Both the position numbers and the translations under genes were made by a program. From Weeksellaceae bacterium (GTDB lineage: Bacteria > Bacteroidota > Bacteroidia > Flavobacteriales > Weeksellaceae), in the NCBI GenBank assembly GCA_022701475.1, contig JAKOOI010000357.1, forward strand, positions 1 to 9,486: a DNA stretch of 9,486 nucleotides, in the 5' to 3' direction. The notes beneath the pieces are model-generated. The model was not told where the DNA came from and ran no database searches. It saw only the letters and a list, made by a program, of their open reading frames with translations. Every line of letters starts with the position of its first letter. The first letter of the stretch is position 1. Shown one piece after another: positions 1 to 6,286 of the stretch.

Positions 1-27
1 AGGAGCCTTTCGAGGCTCCTGTTTTTG
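1..27 (+). terminator. Rho-independent terminator of an upstream gene
   Basis: AGGAGCCT (1-8), loop TTCG, AGGCTCCT (13-20): a perfect 8-bp GC-rich stem with a stable UUCG-type tetraloop, followed by GTTTTTGTTT. It reads as a terminator on the plus strand, so a plus-strand gene should end just left of the window. Confidence 0.85.
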
Positions 28-55
28 TTTATCTTTACAATAAACTACTCTTTAA

Positions 56-386
56 ATGACCACCGAAGAATTCGTAAGAAACTTTTATCAGGAAAAAACA
101 GAATATTCTCAATTCATGTTTTGATAATCAATCGGAACACAGAACGCTTGTTTCAACAAAAATCGAAGGGTTGAATTTAGATAAAATTCAAAATGAAAAA
201 CTAAAAGATATCGTTTCTGATCTTCTGACAGATACTTTTTATACTTTGTTACTTGGCTTAGATGGATCGGCAGCTATCGGAACTTCACAGGAAAGTTTTA
301 AAATCTATGATGAGAACAATCATTTAATTTCTGAAGGTGGCGATTTAGAAGGATTAGCGTATGAATATTTCCATGAAAATAAATAA
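56..386 (+). pseudogene. Small hypothetical protein, interrupted by a +1 frameshift at 119-124
   Basis: An ATG at 56 opens a frame reading MTTEEFVRNFYQEKTEYSQFMF and then stops at TGA TAA (122-127). Moving +1 at TTTT (119-122) gives an unbroken continuation, DNQSEHRTLVSTK, that runs to TAA at 384-386. The joined product would be 109 residues. It is acidic and cytosolic, with no signal peptide or membrane segment. The C-terminal half has a distinctive stretch: LLLGLDGSAAIG, then FKIYDENNHLIS, then GDLEGLAYEYFHE. I have a faint impression of small Bacteroidota proteins of this look, some in toxin-immunity neighbourhoods, but I cannot name a family and infer no function. A start at TTG 171 would give only the C-terminal 71 residues and is less convincing, because the coding-like sequence extends well upstream. 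The break may be a true mutation, a sequence error, or recoding at UUU UGA. The stop lies one base before the ATG of the next gene, so the two are probably cotranscribed. Confidence 0.6.
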
Positions 387-387
387 G

Positions 388-888
388 ATGAGAATTTTAC
401 TTTTATTCCTTCTCATTTCAACATCATTATCAGCACAATTACGTGATGATGTACAAAACGAAATAAAATCTAAACATTATGGTTACCTGGATAGCATTAA
501 TGTTTATTCTAAAGAATATCCTACCCAGCTTATAGAAGGTTCAGGTTCAATCAGAAACCGCAACCATAAAAATATCGGTTCCATTGGTTTTTCAATTGAA
601 ATAACGCGGGATAAAAACGATAAAGTAATCCGTATTCGAAAATCCGAATCTCACCATTATGAAAAGTCTCGGGGTAAGCCTGAAAAAAGTATCATGAATG
701 AAATTACCATTTACTTCAATGATTCTCAGCAACCCGATTTGGCAAAATATATTTCCAAAACTTACATTTCTGATGCATTGGTAACAGGTAAAAATAAGCT
801 GTTTTATTTACAGAACAACCATGATGATGATCCGGACTTTCATCCTGTAAAAACCGTATGGGATGAAACAAAAAAGTACGTTAAGTAA
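388..888 (+). CDS. Exported hypothetical protein with Sec signal peptide
   Basis: This encodes 166 residues from ATG 388. In-frame ATGs also exist at 361 and 373. I prefer 388 because it follows the previous stop codon (384-386) by one base and gives a compact signal peptide, MRILLLFLLISTSLSA, with a signal peptidase I site before QLRDD. Cleavage before Gln is common in Bacteroidota. There is no lipobox Cys, so the mature protein is probably periplasmic or secreted. It is rich in Lys, Asn, Asp and His, with alternating hydrophobic residues suggesting beta strands (IGSIGFSIEITRDKND, then IMNEITIYFND) and an acidic patch NNHDDDPDFH near the C-terminus that could bind metal. I recognise no family. 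The near-contact with the upstream frame suggests translational coupling, so the break in that gene may lower or change its expression. No clear terminator follows. Confidence 0.75.
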   Translation: MRILLLFLLISTSLSAQLRDDVQNEIKSKHYGYLDSINVYSKEYPTQLIEGSGSIRNRNHKNIGSIGFSIEITRDKNDKVIRIRKSESHHYEKSRGKPEKSIMNEITIYFNDSQQPDLAKYISKTYISDALVTGKNKLFYLQNNHDDDPDFHPVKTVWDETKKYVK

Positions 889-939
889 AATTGTTTTTAA
901 TTAATAATGAACAACTTACCATTTATCAATATAAAACCT

Positions 940-947
940 TAATTTTG
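940..947 (+). promoter_or_regulatory. Bacteroidota -7 box for the J-domain gene
   Basis: TAATTTTG matches the Bacteroidota consensus TAnnTTTG. It lies 25 bases before the ATG at 973, which suits a short leader. No TTTG is found at the expected -33 position (about 917-920 reads TACC), so only half of the promoter is convincing. Confidence 0.5.
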
Positions 948-959
948 CAGTCCGAAATA

Positions 960-963
960 AGGA
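960..963 (+). promoter_or_regulatory. Ribosome binding site AGGA for the J-domain gene
   Basis: AGGA lies 9 bases before the ATG at 973. It is the clearest Shine-Dalgarno sequence in the window, where most genes show little or none, and it supports 973 as the start. Confidence 0.5.
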
Positions 964-972
964 TCCAACCAT

Positions 973-1419
973 ATGAAAAAATTAGGTGAATACAGAAAGT
1001 TGCTGGAAGTAGATAAAAACGTAACGTTAAAAGAACTGAAAACCATTTACAGGAATACGATGAAAGACACACATCCTGATAAGTTCATCAACGACGAAGC
1101 CGGAAAGCTGGAAGCGGAAGAGAAAAGCAAATCGGTAATCGAGGCATATCATTTCCTGGTAAGCATCAATCCGGAAACGCAGGAAAAATATAAGGAAGAA
1201 TATACGGAAACGATTACCACTTCCAATATTCAGGACTTTTACCTGGAAAAATCCATCCTTACGGTACAGCACCTGAACGGGAATATTTATGAATACCTGA
1301 GTGTTCCGAGAAATACCTACATCAAAATGGTCAACGCCGATTCGCCGAGCCGTTTTGCCAGAAGGCATATCTACGGAAGCTTCGTTTACCGGAAAGCCGG
1401 TGAAGTGATGGCCGATTAA
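973..1419 (+). CDS. J-domain protein with C-terminal KTSC domain
   Basis: The product has 148 residues. Residues 4-75 form a J domain: helix I (GEYRKLLEV), a basic helix II (LKELKTIYRNTMKDT), the invariant HPD at 34-36, then a charged helix III ending near EAYHFLV. The HPD loop is what stimulates ATP hydrolysis by Hsp70/DnaK in this family. There is no Gly/Phe linker, zinc centre or substrate-binding domain, so this is not DnaJ itself. Residues 95-145 fit the small KTSC domain (ILTVQHLNGNIYEYLSVP, then SPSRFARRHIYGSFVYRK), whose molecular role is not well defined. The natural reading is a cytosolic co-chaperone that brings DnaK to a specific client; the client is unknown. It has its own -7 box, a good AGGA ribosome site and its own terminator, so it is probably transcribed alone. 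Its base composition is richer in G+C than the two genes to its left. Confidence 0.85.
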   Translation: MKKLGEYRKLLEVDKNVTLKELKTIYRNTMKDTHPDKFINDEAGKLEAEEKSKSVIEAYHFLVSINPETQEKYKEEYTETITTSNIQDFYLEKSILTVQHLNGNIYEYLSVPRNTYIKMVNADSPSRFARRHIYGSFVYRKAGEVMAD

Positions 1420-1440
1420 TTTTCTAAAGATATTTTAAGT

Positions 1441-1478
1441 AAGACTTTCAGGTTTTTCCTGGAAGTCTTTTTTATTTT
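1441..1478 (+). terminator. Rho-independent terminator of the J-domain gene
   Basis: AAGACTTTCAGG (1441-1452), loop TTTTT, CCTGGAAGTCTT (1458-1469): a 12-bp stem with one G-T pair, followed by a T-rich tail (TTTTATTTT). It begins 21 bases after the stop codon. Confidence 0.88.
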
Positions 1479-1514
1479 GATATTTCCGGATGCTTGGGAT
1501 AGCTAAACACAAAG

Positions 1515-1545
1515 GACACGGATTTTTTCACGAATGACACGGATT
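1515..1545. repeat. Short direct repeat GACACGGATT, two copies
   Basis: GACACGGATT occurs at 1515-1524 and 1536-1545, a period of 21 bases, in non-coding DNA. It resembles the degenerate 'acacaaaggacacggatt' material that I recall as widespread between flavobacterial genes. No function can be read from it. Confidence 0.6.
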
Positions 1546-1559
1546 CGCGTAAATAATAA

Positions 1560-1718
1560 GGTGGCTTCGAGTAACCTCAGCCACCGGAATGCTCATTCTT
1601 TAAATCAGAGAGTATAAAAATCTTTGATTTTTGAAACTTTTGTGTGCTTTATTTCCATTCGATATTTAGCTTTACTAAAGCAGCACCGATATCTTTTGTC
1701 CCTTTTGTGGTTAAAAAT
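1560..1718. repeat. Intergenic repeat, copy 1
   Basis: This is the first of two tandem direct copies, offset by 209-210 bases. It opens with a hairpin, GGTGGCT (1560-1566) pairing with AGCCACC (1579-1585), with an inner GAG/CTC pairing around TAAC. It continues through TAAATCAGAG and ends in a TTTTGTGGTTAAAAAT tail. There is no coding signature: frames are short and the sequence has no start with a ribosome site. Orientation is arbitrary. Confidence 0.75.
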
Positions 1719-1737
1719 ACCAGCATCTTAAATCTCC

Positions 1738-1765
1738 CACAGATGGAACGGATTTTCACAGATGG
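1738..1765. repeat. Short direct repeat CACAGATGG, two copies
   Basis: CACAGATGG occurs at 1738-1746 and 1757-1765, a period of 19 bases, in the spacer just before repeat copy 2. The spacing recalls the GACACGGATT pair at 1515-1545, suggesting two related short-period elements, one before each large repeat copy. Confidence 0.6.
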
Positions 1766-1769
1766 TAAT

Positions 1770-1928
1770 ATGGCTTCGAGTGACCTAAGCCACCGCGGTG
1801 GTTATTCTTTTAAATCAGAGAGTATAAAAATCTTGATTTTTGAAACTTTTGTGTGCTTCATTTCCATTCGATATTTAGCTTTACTAAAACACCATCGATA
1901 TCTTTTGTCCTTTTTGTGGTTAAAAAAT
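1770..1928. repeat. Intergenic repeat, copy 2
   Basis: Aligned by eye with copy 1 it shows about 12 substitutions and 3 single-base indels over roughly 158 bases. Its hairpin is TGGCTT (1771-1776) with AAGCCA (1787-1792), and it overlaps a separate perfect palindrome, CCACCGCGGTGG (1790-1801), that copy 1 lacks. Most differences are concentrated near the hairpin and at AAAACACCATCG; the rest is nearly identical. An open frame across 1644-1940 spans both copies but looks accidental. Confidence 0.75.
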
Positions 1929-1961
1929 TTCACATTTTAGCTCTCTAATGAACTGATCAAA

Positions 1962-1993
1962 TAAAAAAAGCGCATCATTGCTGATACGCTTTT
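1962..1993 (-). terminator. Terminator of the efflux operon
   Basis: On the minus strand AAAAGCG, one mismatch, ATCA, a 4-base loop, TGAT, then CGCTTTT forms a hairpin followed by a run of T (the A-run at 1963-1969 on the plus strand). It lies 28 bases beyond the stop codon of the RND gene and is the only convincing terminator for the whole minus-strand cluster. Confidence 0.8.
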
Positions 1994-2020
1994 GGGTTAA
2001 TTAAGGTTGGTTACAGAAGG

Positions 2021-5000
2021 TTAGTCTATATGTTTCGGCGTAAATCCGTCTTCGCTCAGATCCCGGTGATCATAATCGGCTTTCATTTCTGCTTCGTAAT
2101 CTACCGGTTGCCCTTTGCCCATTCTTCTTAAAATAGAGTCAAAAAGAGAATATACTACCGGTACGATGATCAGTGTCAGGAATAACGATGAGGTCAGACC
2201 TCCGATGATTACCCATGCCAGACCATTGTTCATCTCTGCTCCCGCTCCTTTGGCAATCGCGATCGGGATCATCCCGAAGATCATCGCAATCGTCGTCATC
2301 AGGATCGGACGGAGACGGGCGTGGTTGGCCTGAATCAGCGCGTCATGGGTGTTGGCCCCCGCTGCTTTTCTCATGTTGGCAAAGTCGACGATCATAATCG
2401 CGTTCTTCGCTACCAGACCGATCAGCATGATCATCCCCAGCATGGTAAAGATGTTCAGTGAGTTTCCGGTGATGGCCAGGATCACCATCACCCCGATCAG
2501 TGCCAATGGAATGGAGAACAGTACCACAAACGGATAGACGAAGGAGTCATACAGGGAAACCATTACCAGGTATACCAATACGATCGCTGCCAGTAAGGCA
2601 ATTCCCAACGTACCGAAACCTTCCGTCTGATTTTCCATATCCCCGCTCCAGATGTAGGATACGCCTGCAGGCTTTGTTTTTTCGTTATCCATGAACATGG
2701 CTGCCCACTCGTTGGCGACATCCCCTACGGGACGACCTACCACTTTGGATTTTACTTTTACCGAAGGCGCTTTGTCCCTACGTTCCAGCAAACTAGGTCC
2801 GGATCCCATTTTCACATCGGCAAACTGGCTCAATCTGATCTGCTGTCCCTGAGGATTGGTAAACATCAGGTTCCGTACGTCGTCGATCGACTGTCTGTTG
2901 GCATCACCGAAACGGATGTTGATGTCATATTCATATTCTCCGGCTCTGAATTTCCCGTCGGTATTTCCGCTGAAGGCCGTCTGCATTGTCTGCCCTACGC
3001 TGGAAAGGTTCAAGCCTAAAGCCGCCATTTTATCACGGTCGATATTCACCTGAACTTCAGGGTTTCCGCTGTCGGTTGACAATTCGGCATCCACTGAACC
3101 CGGTACCTTTTTAAGCAGGTTCAGAATCCTGGTGGCTTCCTTATTGGCGGTTTCATTATCCTGAGCGGTTACTACCAGCTCGATCGGAGCGTTGTCCGCT
3201 CCCATCAGTCCGATCGGTGCCGTCTTGAATTCAACCCCGGTGAATTTCTCTTCCAGCGCTCTTTTAATCTTGGCTGATTTGATATCGGTACTTTCGTTAC
3301 GTTCCGATTTGTCCACCAAAATCACCTGGATTTCCGATTGGTACAGAGTAGCCTGAGCCCCTCCGAATCCGGAAGACTGCTGACCCACCGTGGTAATCAT
3401 ATCCACAACATCCTTGTCGTTTCTGAGGTATTTTTCAACGGCCAGGGTAACCTGGTTGGTTTTCTCTACGGAAGCATCTTTCGGCAATTCCATCTGAACG
3501 AGGAACTGGCCCCTGTCCATTTTAGGGAAGAATTCCCCGCCGATGAAACCAAATGCCACCAGCATGAAGGAAGAGATCAGGATGATGAAAGTTACCACCA
3601 CCGTCATTACTCTTCTTAAGGTTGTTTTCAGAGCCCATTCCAGGATTCCGGTGATCCAGTGGGTGAATTTCTCCAATTGTTTCTCGAACCAAAGGATAAA
3701 TCTTTCAAAAACATTCTTTCCGGTAAGGTGTACCAGTTTCCCGTATCTTGAAGACAGCCATGGAATAATGGTAAAAGAAGCCAGTAGTGAAAGCATCGTT
3801 GCAATAACCACCGTGACACAGAACTGCGCCAAAATATCAGATACCAACCCGGAACTCATTGCAATCGGAAGGAATACCACCACGATTACCAAAGTAATGG
3901 CCGTTACGGTAAACCCGATCTCCGAAGCCCCGTCGTAAGCCGCACGGATCCTGCTTTTTCCCATTTCCATGTGACGGTATACGTTCTCCAGAACCACAAT
4001 CGCGTCATCCACAAGGATACCTACCACGAGTGACAGTCCAAGCAAGCTCATCAGGTTTAAGGTATAACCCATCAGGTACATCCCAATTACCGTAGCAATC
4101 AAGGACATCGGGATCGATACCATTACGATGAATGCGTTTCTGATGTTATGAAGGAACAATAACATTACGATAGCTACCAGGATAATTGCTAAAAACAAGT
4201 CGAAGATCACATGGTCTGCCGCTTCCAGCGTAAATTCGGTCGAGTCGTCTACGATGTTCAGCTTGAGTCCCTGCACTTTGTAATCGTTCTGCACCTGGGC
4301 GATGGTCTTCTGTATAAGTTCTGAAACGGCTACCGCATTGGCATCGGACTGTTTCTTTACCTGAAGCAAGATCGTGGAGTTCTGGTTATATCTTGCGATC
4401 TTTTCAGTGTCTTTCTGTGAATCGAAAACCGTAGCGATATCCGACAGCCTTACCTGGGCCCCGTCTCTGTTGGAAACGATCAGGTTATTCAGCTCTGCTA
4501 CATTTTTATATTTTCCGGAAAGACGGATCGTCGATCTGGAAGTTCTCGTTTTCAAAGCTCCCGTCGGGAAATCCAGGTTGGAAGAAAGGATGGCCTGCTG
4601 TACGTCACCGATGGACAGTCCGTATCCCTGCAGTTTCTTTTCATCAAGGTTCACCTGGATTTCTCTCTCCTGTCCGCCGACAAGATCTACCTGAGCCACC
4701 CCGTTGACACGGGAAAAGATCGGCTCTATTTTCTTATCTAAAAGATCATAAAGCTCTTTGTTGTTCAGCTTGTTACTGGTGATGCTCAGCGTCATGATCG
4801 GAAGGTCATCCAGTGAGAATTTCTGTAAGGACGGCGGGTCCACATCATCCGGAAGGTCTGCCAATACGGCATTTACTTTTCGCTGGGCATCATTCAGCGC
4901 ATAATTGACATCGGCGCCCGTGTTCAGCTGAACCATGATCACCGATAAACTTTCATAGGATGATGATTCTACCTTTTTCACGTTCTCCAGGGAACCTACG

Positions 5001-5209
5001 GCATCTTCAATTTTCCGGGTCACAGACGTTTCCACCTCTGCAGGTGAAGCTCCGGGATAGACCGTGGAAATGGTAACCATATTGGTTTCAAACTTCGGAA
5101 TCAATTCATACCCCATCATGGAGTAGCTTAATAAACCGCCCAGCGTGAGGATCGTAAAGAGTACGATGACCAGGGACGGCCTTTTAATGGATATTTCTGC
5201 TAACTTCAT
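2021..5209 (-). CDS. RND efflux transporter, inner-membrane proton antiporter (HAE-type, AcrB-like)
   Basis: The product has 1062 residues, the usual length for AcrB-type pumps. Each half has one transmembrane helix (about 10-30 and 535-557), a large periplasmic loop, then a block of helices (about 335-485 and 865-1025). Helix 4 reads GILVDDAIVVLENVYRHME with the proton-relay Asp pair at 401-402; helix 10 reads GLVAKNAIMIVDF with the partner Lys at 935. The Asp-Asp signature is that of hydrophobe/amphiphile pumps rather than heavy-metal pumps (DFG...DGA). YPGASPAEVE (51-60) and ARLRPILMTT (964-973) are further family marks. In the family, three protomers cycle through access, binding and extrusion states driven by proton entry. 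Translation starts 6 bases after the upstream gene stops, with a weak AAGAG ribosome site overlapping that stop. The substrate cannot be told from sequence. A hydrophilic tail after 1028 is normal. Confidence 0.95.
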   Translation of the reverse strand: MKLAEISIKRPSLVIVLFTILTLGGLLSYSMMGYELIPKFETNMVTISTVYPGASPAEVETSVTRKIEDAVGSLENVKKVESSSYESLSVIMVQLNTGADVNYALNDAQRKVNAVLADLPDDVDPPSLQKFSLDDLPIMTLSITSNKLNNKELYDLLDKKIEPIFSRVNGVAQVDLVGGQEREIQVNLDEKKLQGYGLSIGDVQQAILSSNLDFPTGALKTRTSRSTIRLSGKYKNVAELNNLIVSNRDGAQVRLSDIATVFDSQKDTEKIARYNQNSTILLQVKKQSDANAVAVSELIQKTIAQVQNDYKVQGLKLNIVDDSTEFTLEAADHVIFDLFLAIILVAIVMLLFLHNIRNAFIVMVSIPMSLIATVIGMYLMGYTLNLMSLLGLSLVVGILVDDAIVVLENVYRHMEMGKSRIRAAYDGASEIGFTVTAITLVIVVVFLPIAMSSGLVSDILAQFCVTVVIATMLSLLASFTIIPWLSSRYGKLVHLTGKNVFERFILWFEKQLEKFTHWITGILEWALKTTLRRVMTVVVTFIILISSFMLVAFGFIGGEFFPKMDRGQFLVQMELPKDASVEKTNQVTLAVEKYLRNDKDVVDMITTVGQQSSGFGGAQATLYQSEIQVILVDKSERNESTDIKSAKIKRALEEKFTGVEFKTAPIGLMGADNAPIELVVTAQDNETANKEATRILNLLKKVPGSVDAELSTDSGNPEVQVNIDRDKMAALGLNLSSVGQTMQTAFSGNTDGKFRAGEYEYDINIRFGDANRQSIDDVRNLMFTNPQGQQIRLSQFADVKMGSGPSLLERRDKAPSVKVKSKVVGRPVGDVANEWAAMFMDNEKTKPAGVSYIWSGDMENQTEGFGTLGIALLAAIVLVYLVMVSLYDSFVYPFVVLFSIPLALIGVMVILAITGNSLNIFTMLGMIMLIGLVAKNAIMIVDFANMRKAAGANTHDALIQANHARLRPILMTTIAMIFGMIPIAIAKGAGAEMNNGLAWVIIGGLTSSLFLTLIIVPVVYSLFDSILRRMGKGQPVDYEAEMKADYDHRDLSEDGFTPKHID

Positions 5210-5215
5210 CTGCTC

Positions 5216-6277
5216 TTACTTTACGATATTGATTTTGGAACCGTTGTCGAGGTTGATCTGGCCGCTGGTAATTACCTGCTCCCCTCCTTTCAGTCCGCTC
5301 AGGATCTGAACTTTATCGCCGTATACTTTTCCGGTCTGTACCGTGATCAGTTTAGCGGTTCCGTTGTTCACGACAAACAGCTGCCCTGAGCTTACCCCGT
5401 TTACGAAGGCTTCTGCAGGAACCGTCAGCATATTCTGGGTTTCTGCGCCGTTGTTGGTTTTAAAGGTAGCCGTGGCATACATCCCCGCTTTCAGGTTTCC
5501 TCTGTTCTGAACTTCGATTTCTACCGGGAAATTCAGGGAAGCATCACTTTTAGGAGCGATGAAGGTAATCCTTCCGCTGAAGGATTCGTCCGGCAACACA
5601 TTGACCTTGATCGGAACTTCCTGCCCCAGGGCAATTCTTCCGATCTGGCTTTCATCTACCAATACGGAAAGTTTCAGTGAATTGATGTTTACAATTTCAA
5701 ATAGAGCCGTTCCCGGTGCCACCACCATTCCCGGTTCCACCATCTTTTTGTTGATGGTACCGCTGATTCCCGCACGGATGCTGGTGTCATTTACCCGTAC
5801 ACCCTGTGCACGGACTGCAGCCTGTGCATTTCTCAGCTGTAATCTTGAGTTGTCCAGCTGCTGCTTCGTAACGCCTCCGGTCTTGAACGCATTTTCATAC
5901 CGCTGGTTATCGATCATGGCATTCTGCAGGTTATTCTGTGCCTGGGTAACGTCTACTTCAATGGCATCTTTCTTAATGGTGGCAAGTACCTGGCCTGCTC
6001 CTACTCTTGATCCTTCTTTTACCAGCACGCTTACGATACGACCGGAAATTTCAGAAGACTGGTTGGATTCCTGTTTCGGGATAAAAGTTCCGTTCGCAGC
6101 ATAATCGGTATCGATATTTTCCCTGGCAACGGTGACCACATTGACATTGATTTTGTCTACCTGCTTGGCCACTTCCTGTACCTCCTTGGTCTGTTTTTCT
6201 TTATTACCGGCAATCTTGTATGCTGCCAGACCGACCAGGACGGCCGCCACGATGATATATATTATAGTTTTTTTCAT
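5216..6277 (-). CDS. Efflux RND transporter periplasmic adaptor (membrane-fusion protein)
   Basis: The product has 353 residues. An N-terminal hydrophobic helix (about 4-20) anchors it in the inner membrane. There is no lipobox Cys, so it is not a lipoprotein of the AcrA kind. Residues 74-103 (SSEISGRIVSVLVKEGSRVGAGQVLATI) and about 166-196 (SIRAGISGTINKKMVEPGMVVAPGTALFEI) are the two halves of the biotinyl-lipoyl-like domain. Between them lies a short alpha-helical hairpin (about 105-160, Gln/Asn/Ala-rich) that should contact the TolC-like protein. Residues 200-275 form the beta-barrel (FPVEIEVQNRGNLKAGMYATATF) and the rest the membrane-proximal domain (LTVPAEAFVN to the end). It bridges pump and outer-membrane channel. 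It begins 9 bases after the TolC-like gene and ends 6 bases before the pump gene, as expected for one complex made from one transcript. No strong ribosome site is visible, which is usual in this phylum. Confidence 0.93.
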   Translation of the reverse strand: MKKTIIYIIVAAVLVGLAAYKIAGNKEKQTKEVQEVAKQVDKINVNVVTVARENIDTDYAANGTFIPKQESNQSSEISGRIVSVLVKEGSRVGAGQVLATIKKDAIEVDVTQAQNNLQNAMIDNQRYENAFKTGGVTKQQLDNSRLQLRNAQAAVRAQGVRVNDTSIRAGISGTINKKMVEPGMVVAPGTALFEIVNINSLKLSVLVDESQIGRIALGQEVPIKVNVLPDESFSGRITFIAPKSDASLNFPVEIEVQNRGNLKAGMYATATFKTNNGAETQNMLTVPAEAFVNGVSSGQLFVVNNGTAKLITVQTGKVYGDKVQILSGLKGGEQVITSGQINLDNGSKINIVK

Positions 6278-6286
6278 GATAGTTGA

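Noticed and set aside
30..37. TATCTTTA as a promoter of the first small gene
   Set aside because: The final base mismatches the TAnnTTTG box and the -33 position falls in the upstream terminator without TTTG. It is possible but too weak to list.
171..386. 71-codon gene from TTG 171 as a complete gene
   Set aside because: The same frame remains coding-like upstream to 123 and joins the ATG 56 frame across a one-base shift, so the TTG is probably an internal Leu codon.
1027..1368. Open frame opposite the J-domain gene
   Set aside because: It is an antisense shadow of a well-supported gene, with a low-complexity Phe/Arg-rich translation.
1515..1928. CRISPR array
   Set aside because: There are only two copies of each repeat, with unequal lengths and no uniform spacers.
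1644..1940. Open frame of 98 codons, plus strand
   Set aside because: It spans both intergenic repeat copies, with the same translated phrases appearing twice, and has no ribosome site or protein-like composition. It is a by-product of the repeat.
3543..3938. 131-codon open frame opposite the RND gene
   Set aside because: It is an antisense shadow of conserved transmembrane coding sequence. The same applies to other frames within 2115-4694.
2021..5209. Heavy-metal (CzcA-type) pump
   Set aside because: Helix 4 has the Asp-Asp pair of hydrophobe/amphiphile pumps, not the DFG...DGA pattern of metal pumps.
5559..6104. 181-codon open frame opposite the adaptor gene
   Set aside because: The opposite strand encodes a clear membrane-fusion protein over the whole length. 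This frame has no start signal and no recognisable domain.
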